This document shows, piece after piece, positions 1-5,321 of a DNA stretch of 6,966 nt. Below the pieces are notes generated by a model that worked only from the letters and a program-made list of their open reading frames with translations, ran no database searches and had not been told where the DNA came from. Source of the DNA: Acidobacteriota bacterium (GTDB lineage: Bacteria; Acidobacteriota; Blastocatellia; Pyrinomonadales; Pyrinomonadaceae); assembly GCA_019247865.1 (NCBI GenBank), contig JAFBAJ010000481.1:1-6966 (forward strand), written 5' to 3'. Position numbers and translations under genes: made by a program. The first letter of the stretch is position 1; each line of letters begins with the position of its first letter.

Positions 1-192
1 TCCGGCGGGCGCGGGGGCATTGGCGGCGGGCGAGCCGGCCGGGGTCGGCGTGGCGGTCGCCGTCGTCGTCGCGGTGTTGCGGTTGGCCGCGTTCGAGTTA
101 TTGCTGTTGGCGGTATTGGTGTTCGTGGTTGACGCGCAGGCTCCGGTCAGGAGCAGGCCCGCGACAAGGCCGAGTAAAGCTTTCTTATTCAT
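1..192 (-). CDS. Asn/Thr-rich lipoprotein, N-terminal part only
   Basis: The frame is open from the ATG at 192 to the left edge (64 codons, 3' end missing). Residues 1-18 form a lipoprotein signal: MNKK, a hydrophobic stretch (ALLGLVAGLLL), then TGA before Cys19. This fits the general prokaryotic lipobox pattern, though position -3 is Thr rather than the usual Leu. Cys19 would be lipidated after signal peptidase II cleavage, anchoring the protein to a membrane. Residues 20-64 are low complexity, an Asn/Thr/Ala/Pro linker with no fold visible, which is usual just after the lipid anchor. An AGAGAAG purine tract 8 nt before the ATG is a plausible ribosome binding site. The functional domain lies outside the window, so no role can be given. 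The plus-strand open frame over the same bases is Ala/Val-rich and looks like a shadow. Confidence 0.72.
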   Translation of the reverse strand, partial: MNKKALLGLVAGLLLTGACASTTNTNTANSNNSNAANRNTATTTATATPTPAGSPAANAPAPAG

Positions 193-445
193 TATGGTTT
201 CTTCTCTTTCTTCAAGGGGAATTGGTGATTCCTTATGTTTAGCACCTGCCCGCGCGTAGGTACAGCTTCACGGCAGAGCAGCAAAAGACGCCTCTCATTC
301 AAGAGCGAAAGAAGCGCAGATCTTCATGTTTCGGTAACTTCGGAATGCGAATCGAATGCGTAAAACTGTAGACGATTTCTAAAGCGAAGGAACTTTTAGC
401 CGATTACGAGGGCAAAGTCAATTTGAGAAATCAAACACAAGAATC
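193..445. other. Gene-free gap upstream of the lipoprotein gene
   Basis: No convincing coding frame is seen on either strand. The stretch is visibly less GC-rich than the genes around it. Apart from the promoter candidate at 393-421 it holds a short direct repeat GAATGCG (343-349 and 354-360), too small to interpret. It probably serves as the leader and promoter region of the lipoprotein gene. Confidence 0.5.
393..421 (-). promoter_or_regulatory. Candidate sigma70-type promoter for the lipoprotein gene
   Basis: Reading the minus strand, TTGACT (421-416) and TAAAAG (398-393) are separated by exactly 17 nt. They match the sigma70 consensus at 5/6 and 4/6 positions. Transcription would start near 386 and give an unusually long leader of about 190 nt before the lipoprotein ATG at 192. 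Two hexamers at good spacing can arise by chance in this AT-richer gap, so this is a candidate only. Confidence 0.3.
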
Positions 446-515
446 TCGCGCAAAGGCGCAAAGGCGCAAAGAAAGAGAATGTAGCTTTTCTTTGCGCCTT
501 TGCGCCTTTGCGCGA
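446..515. repeat. Perfect 29-bp inverted repeat built of 8-bp units
   Basis: Arms 446-474 and 487-515 are exact reverse complements around a 12-nt loop (475-486). Each arm contains three tandem near-identical octamers (CGCAAAGG, CGCAAAGG, CGCAAAG + A), so the palindrome also has 8-bp periodicity. It starts 20 nt past the stop codon of the minus-strand cyclase gene, so a transcript of that gene would fold here and may end or be stabilised. No U-run follows the stem on that strand, so it is not a standard intrinsic terminator. The right arm recurs in altered form at 4549-4573, which marks it as a dispersed repeat rather than a one-off terminator. Confidence 0.9.
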
Positions 516-534
516 AACTGTTAGCCCTCGCTGC

Positions 535-2355
535 TCAGGAGCAGACGCGGTTCCGGCCGCCGCGCTTGGCCTCATACAATTTGGCGTCGGCCGCCGCCAG
601 CATCAGCGACGGATTCTCGACCGCGAGGTCGTCGGAGAGGCCGAGGCTCACGGTCACGTTTCCGAGCTGCGGGTGGAGCTTGCGCCAGTCGTGCGCCTCG
701 ACGGCGGCGCGAATCTTCTCGCAGAGAATCAAGGCATTCTCGGCGGGCGTTTCGATGAGGAGCAGGACGAACTCCTCGCCGCCGTAACGCGCGACGACAT
801 CTATCATCCGGCAGGTCTCGCGCAGAATCTGGCCGACCGCTTTGATGACCTCGTCGCCCGTCTGATGCGAGCAGCAGTCGTTGACCCGCTTGAAGTGGTC
901 GATGTCGGCCATGACGACGGTCAGGTCGCGCTTGAAGCGGCGCGCGCGGCTGAATTCCTGCGCGAGCTGCGCGTCGAAGTGGCGGCGATTAAAGAGGCCC
1001 GTCAGCGCGTCCTCTTTAGTCTGCCGGTCGAGCACCACGGCCTGCTCCCTGAGCTGTTCGACCAGCTCCGATTTCTGCTCGTTGGCGTCGCGGAGGTCTG
1101 CGTAGGCGCGCGCCAGCTCGACGTTTTTGAGCCGGTAGATCTCGGCCTCGCGCTGCGACTTTTCGACCTCCGTTTGAATGACGACGCTCTTGATCCTGTT
1201 CGCGGAATCTTCGCTGAAGACCTGCTCGCGCGAGCGATGAAAAGCCTTCTGGTGTTTGAGCGCCGAGCCCAGATTGCCCTGCGCCTCGTAGGCTTCGGAG
1301 AGCGCCTGGTGCGCGCGGTAGATGAGGTCGTTCGACTTGATCTCTTCGGAGATGGCGAGCGCCCGGACCAGATGCTCGACGGCCTGACGCATGTCGCCGA
1401 GTTTGGACAGCATCGCGCCGAGATTGATCAGCGCCTTGATCTCGTAATACTTGATGCCGACCGCCACGGCGAGCTGGAGGCTCTGCGTGTAGTAGCTGAG
1501 GGCCTTCTGATAATCACGCAGCTCCTGATAGACGTTGCCGATGTCGTTCAACGCCGCCGCTTCGTTCTGCCGGTCGCCGACATCCTGCGTGATCTTCAGC
1601 CCGCGCGTGTAGTATTCGAGCGCGTTCGCGTAGTCGCCGCGACACTCGTGCACGTTGCCGATGTGGATTAGGACTAACCCTTCGTTCTGCCGGTCTTTGA
1701 TCTCCTGTTTCAGAATGAGTGCGCGTTGCAGGTGGTCTAAAGCCTTGTCCCAGTCTTCGAGGCGCGTGTAGATGTAGCCGATGTTGTTGAGCGCGCGGCT
1801 GACGCCGAGCTTGTGGTCTATCTCTTCGCAGAGCCGCAGGGATTCGAGATAGTTATTGAGCGCGTTCGCGTATTCGCCGAAGCTGTTATAGACGTTGCCC
1901 AGGTTATTGAGCGAGGTCGAAGCGCCTTCGATGTCTTTCAGCTCCTGCCGGATGTGCAGGCTCTTGCGATGAAACTCAAGCGCGATGGAGTGATTGCCCA
2001 GACGCTCGTGTACGTTGCCGACGACGTTCATTGCGTGCGCGCGGCCGAAGTCGTCGCCCGTCTCTTCGAAGAGACGCAGAGCTTCGAGCGCGTCCGAGAG
2101 CGCCGCGTCGTAAGAGGCAAACGACCAGTGGCACGCGGCGCTGTTGCGCAGGGCATAGGCCATGCCCTTGAGATACATCAGGCCCTCGGAGAGCTCGCGC
2201 GCCTGCCGGCTCAGGTCGAGCGCGCGTCTCGAATCCGCGTACTTGAGCTCCCACGCCAGCTCGTTGAGCGCATCCACCTGCCGAGGGTTTGCGTCCGTGT
2301 GAGCCGACGCGGCGACTCTATCTTCCAGCTCCTTGAGCTTTTCGTGAACAGTCAT
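535..2355 (-). CDS. TPR-repeat diguanylate cyclase (GGDEF)
   Basis: This 606-residue soluble protein is predicted to make cyclic di-GMP from two GTP. Residues ~27-379 are TPRs. Eight units repeat at exactly 40-residue intervals from residue 65, with the recurring pattern ALNNLGNVY..LG.Y..AL.Y, and a weaker unit precedes them. Residues ~391-446 form a charged helical linker, probably a coiled coil. The GGDEF domain is 447-604: DALTGLFNRR (449), metal-binding DIDHF (484), N492/H497/D501 of the guanine-binding loop, inhibitory I-site RMID (516-519), and active-site GGEEF (525-529) five residues later. The Gly usually before that His is Ser (CCSH). There is no signal peptide or membrane span, so the input is probably a protein partner bound by the TPRs. 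The ATG at 2355 is preferred over a GTG at 2373, which lacks a ribosome site; GAGG lies 12 nt before the ATG. It starts 32 bp after the bicupin stop, a likely operon. Confidence 0.93.
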   Translation of the reverse strand: MTVHEKLKELEDRVAASAHTDANPRQVDALNELAWELKYADSRRALDLSRQARELSEGLMYLKGMAYALRNSAACHWSFASYDAALSDALEALRLFEETGDDFGRAHAMNVVGNVHERLGNHSIALEFHRKSLHIRQELKDIEGASTSLNNLGNVYNSFGEYANALNNYLESLRLCEEIDHKLGVSRALNNIGYIYTRLEDWDKALDHLQRALILKQEIKDRQNEGLVLIHIGNVHECRGDYANALEYYTRGLKITQDVGDRQNEAAALNDIGNVYQELRDYQKALSYYTQSLQLAVAVGIKYYEIKALINLGAMLSKLGDMRQAVEHLVRALAISEEIKSNDLIYRAHQALSEAYEAQGNLGSALKHQKAFHRSREQVFSEDSANRIKSVVIQTEVEKSQREAEIYRLKNVELARAYADLRDANEQKSELVEQLREQAVVLDRQTKEDALTGLFNRRHFDAQLAQEFSRARRFKRDLTVVMADIDHFKRVNDCCSHQTGDEVIKAVGQILRETCRMIDVVARYGGEEFVLLLIETPAENALILCEKIRAAVEAHDWRKLHPQLGNVTVSLGLSDDLAVENPSLMLAAADAKLYEAKRGGRNRVCS

Positions 2356-2387
2356 GGGAGACACAGACCTCACTTGAAAGATGCGAT

Positions 2388-3422
2388 TTAAGGAAAGGCG
2401 ATGTCGAGAGAGATTCTCTGCTCGGACAGTTTTAAAGGGACGGCGTCTTCGTTGACGAAGCCGTAATGAAGCCCGGCCGGGACCAGCAGCGCGTCTCCGG
2501 CTGAGACGGCGAGTGAAGGCGGCGAGGTGCGCAAAGCTTCCGCTTCGTCGGCGATGATGACGCGCCCCGCGCCCTCCGCGATGTAGAGCGAGGCGGCGCG
2601 CTCGCGGTCGATGAAGAGGTCGCTGGCACGACCTGGCTCGATGACGTAACGCGACGCGACGAGCGAGGTGCGCGCCAGCTCCGTCAGGTGGCCGCCGTTG
2701 ATCTCCTGCGCGTGAAGCTCTTCGATCTCGGGCTCGTCGGGCGAGCAGTTGTTGACCGCGCGGCTGTGCGTCGGCAGAGTGAGCCGAGCCAGATGCTCCT
2801 TCACGTAGAGACGATTGAACTGCCTGGGAATCTCGCCACGCTCGTTCTGATCGTGCAGGCGGTCAACCATGTCCGTCGAGACGGTCGCAAACTCTTCGAG
2901 CACGCACCCGATGACCGTGTGAACGATGCCCAGCTCCTTGATCGTGAAGACATCGCCCGGCTGCGGCTGGTAGCGAAAACGGTCGTACCTCTCATCGGCC
3001 TCGCCCGCCAGCCACGCGGCGAAAGAATCCTGATCGTAACACTTTCCCCAGTCCTCGAAATCGCAGATGAAGACGTAGCCGCCGGGCTGCACGTCGAGGA
3101 TGTGAAAGACCTCCGTCTTGTGCGTGACGTGGCGCTGGAAGCTGAAGCCCTGCCCTGCGTTCTGGAGGAAGATGGAGTAGCCGAGCGGGCTCGCGCACTT
3201 GATCGCGTAGGGCTTGTACTTGCAGAGCAGTCCCGTCTCCTGCTGAAACAAAGCGACCCGTCGCGCGACCTCGCCCGACACGCGCCCGCGCAGGTTTGCG
3301 CGCAGCACGCCCTTCAAGATCGTCTCAAGCTTTTCCAGCCGCTCGAACGGCAAGTCCTGCACGAGCTGCTCGGCCAGCTCCGGCAGCAGATCAAGCGACT
3401 CTTCCATCTGACTTGTGTTCAT
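2388..3422 (-). CDS. Two-cupin (bicupin) protein of unknown substrate
   Basis: The protein is 344 residues and cytosolic, with no signal peptide. After a helical N-terminus (~1-60), a first cupin barrel spans ~70-190. It has the motif-1 metal ligands H98, H101 and E104 (a spaced variant of the usual HxH..E), the motif-2 PGD turn at 155-157 and H168, followed by LEEFATVSTDMVDRLHDQN. That last stretch resembles cupin-type sugar or sugar-phosphate isomerases. A second barrel, ~255-335, keeps the AGD turn and PAGLHY (315-320) but lacks the motif-1 histidines, so it may not bind metal. I infer a metal-dependent sugar-related enzyme or a ligand sensor; the substrate cannot be named. The cyclase gene follows at 32 bp, so the two are probably co-transcribed. 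No strong ribosome site precedes the ATG at 3422; Met6 (3407) is an alternative start. Confidence 0.82.
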   Translation of the reverse strand: MNTSQMEESLDLLPELAEQLVQDLPFERLEKLETILKGVLRANLRGRVSGEVARRVALFQQETGLLCKYKPYAIKCASPLGYSIFLQNAGQGFSFQRHVTHKTEVFHILDVQPGGYVFICDFEDWGKCYDQDSFAAWLAGEADERYDRFRYQPQPGDVFTIKELGIVHTVIGCVLEEFATVSTDMVDRLHDQNERGEIPRQFNRLYVKEHLARLTLPTHSRAVNNCSPDEPEIEELHAQEINGGHLTELARTSLVASRYVIEPGRASDLFIDRERAASLYIAEGAGRVIIADEAEALRTSPPSLAVSAGDALLVPAGLHYGFVNEDAVPLKLSEQRISLDIAFP

Positions 3423-3434
3423 ATTCTTAAAAAC

Positions 3435-3487
3435 GGTCTTGGGTCTTTGGCCTTAGGACTTTGATCTAAGGCCAAAGACCTAAGACC
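3435..3487. repeat. Inverted repeat with heptamer periodicity
   Basis: Arms 3435-3456 and 3466-3487 (22 nt each, loop of 9) are complementary except position 3441/3481, which would still form a G-U pair in plus-strand RNA. The sequence also runs in 7-bp steps (GGTCTTG, GGTCTTT, GGCCTTA, GGACTTT on the left; GACCTAA, GACCAAA on the right). Flanking AACGG (3432-3436) and CCGTT (3493-3497) extend the dyad one heptamer out of register, so the arms could pair in more than one way. It sits between two co-directional minus-strand genes, 46 bp past the dehydratase stop and 12 bp before the bicupin ATG. It could terminate the first or affect translation of the second. Confidence 0.88.
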
Positions 3488-3533
3488 AAAGCCCGTTAAA
3501 GATACATGAACTTTCATTAATCGAGCCAGAAAT

Positions 3534-4472
3534 TTATCCCTTCAGAATCTCTCGATAGACATCCACGTCCACGTTGCCGCCGCTGATGACGCAGCAGACG
3601 GACAGGTCGCGGAAGGCTGCGGGCGCTGTGAGCAGGGCCGCGACGGAGAGCGCGCCCGTCGGCTCGGCCTTGAGGTTGGCGTAGGTGAAGAGCAGGCGCA
3701 CGGCCTCTCTGATCTTCTCTTCCGGCACTTCATGGATGCCCGCCAGGCCCTCGCGCAGGATCGCCCAGTTGTGTTGTCCGAGGCTCGGCGTGCGCGCGCC
3801 GTCGGCGATGGACTGCGGCTCGTACTCGTTGGCGATAATGTGTCCGGCACGCAGTGAGCGCGCGGCGTCGTTCGCCATCTGCGGCTCTGCGCCGAAGACG
3901 CGTACGGCGCTCCCACACGCGCGCAGTCCCGTGACGAGGCCGGAGGTCAGCCCGCCGCCGCCGACCGGCGCGATGACTGCGTCAAACTTCTCTTCGTGCG
4001 CGGCCAGCTCTTCGCCCAGACTCGCGTTGCCCTGAATCACGAGCGGGTCGTCGTAGGCGTTGGCGATGTAAGCGTCCGTGTGTTCGCGCGCCAGCTCCGC
4101 GACGCGTGCCGCGCGGCTCTTGACGTTGACGTCCGTCAGGTCGACTTCGCCGCCGTACTCGCGCACGGCATCGATCTTGACGCGCGCGGAGGTGTGCGGC
4201 ATGACGATCAGGCAGCGCTTGCCGAGCAGGCCGCACGCGTAGGCCATCGCCTGTCCGAAGTTGCCGGAAGAGGCCGCGATGATCTCCTGCTGCGGCACCT
4301 GCGAAGCCACGTTGTAGGCCGCGCGGAACTTGAAGCTGCCGGTGTGCTGCAAGGTCTCGCTCGCCAGCGTGACCCGCACGCCCAGCCGCTCAGAGAGACG
4401 CACCGATTCGATGATGGTCGTCGCACGCACCATCTCGCGCAAAGGCTTTAAGATTTTCTGAGCCGGGTTCAT
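3534..4472 (-). CDS. Threonine/serine dehydratase-family PLP enzyme (fold type II)
   Basis: This 312-residue protein belongs to the threonine dehydratase/serine racemase group and probably removes ammonia from L-threonine (giving 2-oxobutanoate) or L-serine (pyruvate). Visible motifs, numbered from the ATG at 4472: the PLP lysine in TGSFKFRAA (K48), SSGNFGQA (68-75), the phosphate-cradling GGGGL loop (171-175), the cation-site residues E196, A200 and D202 spaced as in serine racemase, and C-terminal SGGN (297-300), whose Ser contacts the PLP ring nitrogen. It stops at about 312 residues with no ACT domain, so it resembles the catabolic or racemase type rather than long, isoleucine-inhibited biosynthetic IlvA. 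Phe replaces the His common in the SGNH motif. The frame is also open upstream to a TTG at 4502; the ATG is preferred although no clear ribosome site is visible for either. Racemase versus dehydratase activity cannot be told from sequence alone. Confidence 0.88.
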   Translation of the reverse strand: MNPAQKILKPLREMVRATTIIESVRLSERLGVRVTLASETLQHTGSFKFRAAYNVASQVPQQEIIAASSGNFGQAMAYACGLLGKRCLIVMPHTSARVKIDAVREYGGEVDLTDVNVKSRAARVAELAREHTDAYIANAYDDPLVIQGNASLGEELAAHEEKFDAVIAPVGGGGLTSGLVTGLRACGSAVRVFGAEPQMANDAARSLRAGHIIANEYEPQSIADGARTPSLGQHNWAILREGLAGIHEVPEEKIREAVRLLFTYANLKAEPTGALSVAALLTAPAAFRDLSVCCVISGGNVDVDVYREILKG

Positions 4473-4548
4473 CACAGCAAGAGCATCGCGTATGCCAGGC
4501 AAAGCGTCAAGATAAGAATAGCGCTCAACTCCTTCGCGTCCTTGAGTC

Positions 4549-4595
4549 TTTCTTTGTTTGCGCCTTGGCGCGAACCCTCAACGTTTCACGCCAAG
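4549..4595. repeat. Degenerate copy of the 446-515 repeat arm, with its own small dyad
   Basis: 4549-4573 aligns to the right arm of the left-hand palindrome (487-515) with a single substitution and one 4-nt gap: TTTCTTTG is identical, and the following 17 nt match at 16 positions. Its original partner arm is missing here. Instead, CTTGGCGCGAA (4564-4574) pairs with TTCACGCCAAG (4585-4595) with one mismatch and a 10-nt loop. It lies upstream of two divergently transcribed genes, so it cannot be acting as a terminator for a complete gene on either side. Confidence 0.7.
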
Positions 4596-4652
4596 TCGTT
4601 AAGATAAGAAGTAGTGTCCTAACTTGTTTTTCTCTGTGTCTCTCAGCGACTT

Positions 4653-4708
4653 CTCTGCGTCTCTGCGTTGAGATGATATTGGCAAACACTCAACGCAGAG
4701 GCGCAGAG
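4653..4708. repeat. 20-bp inverted repeat built of CTCTGCGT octamers
   Basis: Arms 4653-4672 and 4689-4708 are complementary at 19 of 20 positions; the exception (4660/4701) would be a U-G pair in plus-strand RNA. The loop is 16 nt. The left arm is CTCTGCGT repeated with 8-bp period; the right arm continues outward with further ACGCAGAG and GCGCAGAG units to about 4730, and the left outward to about 4632 with CTCTGTGT. The overall dyad is therefore longer but imperfect. It lies about 107 bp before the carbinolamine dehydratase start, in a divergent promoter region. Confidence 0.85.
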
Positions 4709-4804
4709 TTTACGCAGAGCAAGCGCAGAGAGTTGAATTCAGGTCACCACCAGATAAGACGAAAGCGCGCAAAGGGTTGAGCTGTTGGTGTAGAATTGAA
4801 GTGA

Positions 4805-4809
4805 AGGAG
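4805..4809 (+). promoter_or_regulatory. Ribosome binding site deciding the PCD start
   Basis: AGGAG, within AAGGAGA, ends 6 nt before the ATG at 4816. This strong Shine-Dalgarno match selects that ATG over the in-frame upstream start at 4777, whose 13 extra residues (MSCWCRIEVKEKT) read like translated leader. Confidence 0.85.
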
Positions 4810-4815
4810 AAGACG

Positions 4816-5139
4816 ATGAGCGATTTAGCGAGCCGCGAGTGCGTGCCGTGTCGCGGCGGGATGCCGCCGCTGCGCGGTGATGAGATCAGGGAATTTTTGC
4901 AGGAGCTGAGCGGGTGGGAGGTCGTCGATGAGCATCACCTGCGCAAGCGCTATGAGTTCAAAGATTTTCTCTCCGCGCAGGAGTTCATCGCGCGCGTCGG
5001 AGAGCTGGCCGAACAGCAGGGCCACCACCCGGACATCTGCTTCGGCTGGGGCTACGCCGAGATCACGCTCTGGACGCACAAGATCGACGGCCTCAGCGAG
5101 AGCGACTTCATCCTCGCGGCGAAGATCGACGCGCTGTAA
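4816..5139 (+). CDS. Pterin-4a-carbinolamine dehydratase (PCD)
   Basis: This 107-residue cytosolic enzyme dehydrates 4a-hydroxytetrahydrobiopterin. That lets the oxidised pterin be recycled after aromatic amino acid hydroxylation, classically with phenylalanine hydroxylase. The signature is clear: GHHPD (69-73) with catalytic H70 and H71, the TH histidine H88 in LWTHKIDGL, and the closing GLSESDFILAAKID. Length is typical. The N-terminus has a CVPCRGGMPPL stretch (Cys9, Cys12) seen in many bacterial members; whether the two Cys bind metal is unknown. No hydroxylase gene is visible nearby, so the pathway partner is outside the window, or the protein serves another pterin-dependent or regulatory role. 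The gene stands alone: divergent from the dehydratase gene and followed by gene relics on the opposite strand. Confidence 0.94.
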   Translation: MSDLASRECVPCRGGMPPLRGDEIREFLQELSGWEVVDEHHLRKRYEFKDFLSAQEFIARVGELAEQQGHHPDICFGWGYAEITLWTHKIDGLSESDFILAAKIDAL

Positions 5140-5145
5140 GAGCTC

Positions 5146-5226
5146 GCGCCGCTGCGCGCCGGATTGGCGGATCACGAAAAGCTCTTAGGTCTTGATGATG
5201 ATTTCCGTCGTTCTGCTCTTTTCCAT
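5146..5226 (-). pseudogene. Broken 5' end of a small hypothetical gene
   Basis: On the minus strand AGAGGGG sits 5 nt before an ATG at 5226, a good start signal. The frame reads MEKSRTTEIIIKT, then TAA (5187-5185), then continues in the same frame as ELFVIRQSGAQRR to about 5146 before losing character next to the PCD 3' end. Reading through the stop gives a smooth TEIIIKT-x-ELFVIR stretch. From memory this resembles the N-terminus of small acidobacterial hypothetical proteins (TTEI.IET.E..VIRR, normally followed by a WC..C segment, absent here). A single GAA-to-TAA change would explain the break. The alternative is a genuine 13-residue leader peptide. The longer antisense frame into PCD is taken as coincidence. 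Confidence 0.45.
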
Positions 5227-5260
5227 ACTGTCCCCTCTCATCGCATCCACAACTTGCCGC

Positions 5261-5299
5261 GAGCGGAGCCTCAAGCAGCCCTGACTTGAGACTCCGCTC
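5261..5299. terminator. 15-bp hairpin after the FG-GAP relic stop
   Basis: Arms 5261-5275 and 5285-5299 pair at 14 of 15 positions around a 9-nt loop; the mismatch is 5269/5291. On the minus strand it begins 22 nt past the relic's TAG (5324-5322), the position expected of a terminator. It is GC-rich but has no U-run on either strand, so terminator function is inferred from position only. It could equally be a dispersed palindromic repeat. Confidence 0.4.
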
Positions 5300-5321
5300 C
5301 GCGCTCAGCCGACCCTGAGAG

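Larger units (their letters stand above)
4510..4759. repeat. Three direct copies of AGATAAGA bracketing two dyad elements
   Basis: AGATAAGA occurs at 4510-4517, 4602-4609 and 4752-4759. The first two copies extend to 12/13 matching bases (GTYAAGATAAGAA at 4506-4518 and 4598-4610). One dyad element lies between copies 1 and 2, another between copies 2 and 3. This is the arrangement expected of target-site duplications left by two insertions, or of binding sites carried with the repeats. Confidence 0.6.
4473..4815. other. Divergent intergenic region filled with repeat elements
   Basis: This gap separates the minus-strand dehydratase from the plus-strand carbinolamine dehydratase and must hold the promoters of both. 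No coding sequence is evident. Most of it is two short-period dyad elements (4549-4595 and 4653-4708, with weaker extensions) and three copies of AGATAAGA. A TAGAAT at 4791-4796 resembles a -10 box for the plus-strand gene but has no matching -35. A 10-nt piece of the left-hand element (CGCGCAAAGG) recurs at 4766-4775. I could not identify a reliable promoter for either gene. Confidence 0.6.

Noticed and set aside
343..360. GAATGCG direct repeat as an operator
   Set aside because: Two 7-mers 11 bp apart, with no symmetry and no clear relation to a promoter, are within chance expectation.
446..515. CRISPR-like tandem repeats
   Set aside because: The units are only 8 bp, contiguous without spacers and arranged as a palindrome, which is unlike repeat-spacer arrays.
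508..1671. Long plus-strand open frame (387 codons) opposite the cyclase gene
   Set aside because: It mirrors the TPR/GGDEF reading frame in GC-rich DNA, has composition typical of antisense shadows (Arg/Val/Leu/Asp-rich), no recognisable motif, and starts inside the 3' flank of a gene with unmistakable domains.
2688..3464. Plus-strand open frame (258 codons) opposite the bicupin gene
   Set aside because: Antisense shadow: no domain, no ribosome site considered convincing, and it overlaps completely a gene with conserved cupin motifs.
4473..4502. TTG start at 4502 extending the PLP enzyme by 10 residues
   Set aside because: No ribosome site in front of it, and the extra residues add nothing recognisable; the ATG at 4472 is more usual, although the evidence is not decisive.
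4777..4815. Longer PCD beginning upstream at 4777
   Set aside because: The strong AAGGAGA directly before the ATG at 4816 lies inside the extension, and the extra residues do not resemble the family.
4825..5175. Minus-strand open frame opposite PCD
   Set aside because: Its first residues coincide with the small-gene relic at 5146-5226, but the rest is antisense to conserved PCD codons and shows no motif, so only the short relic part is kept.
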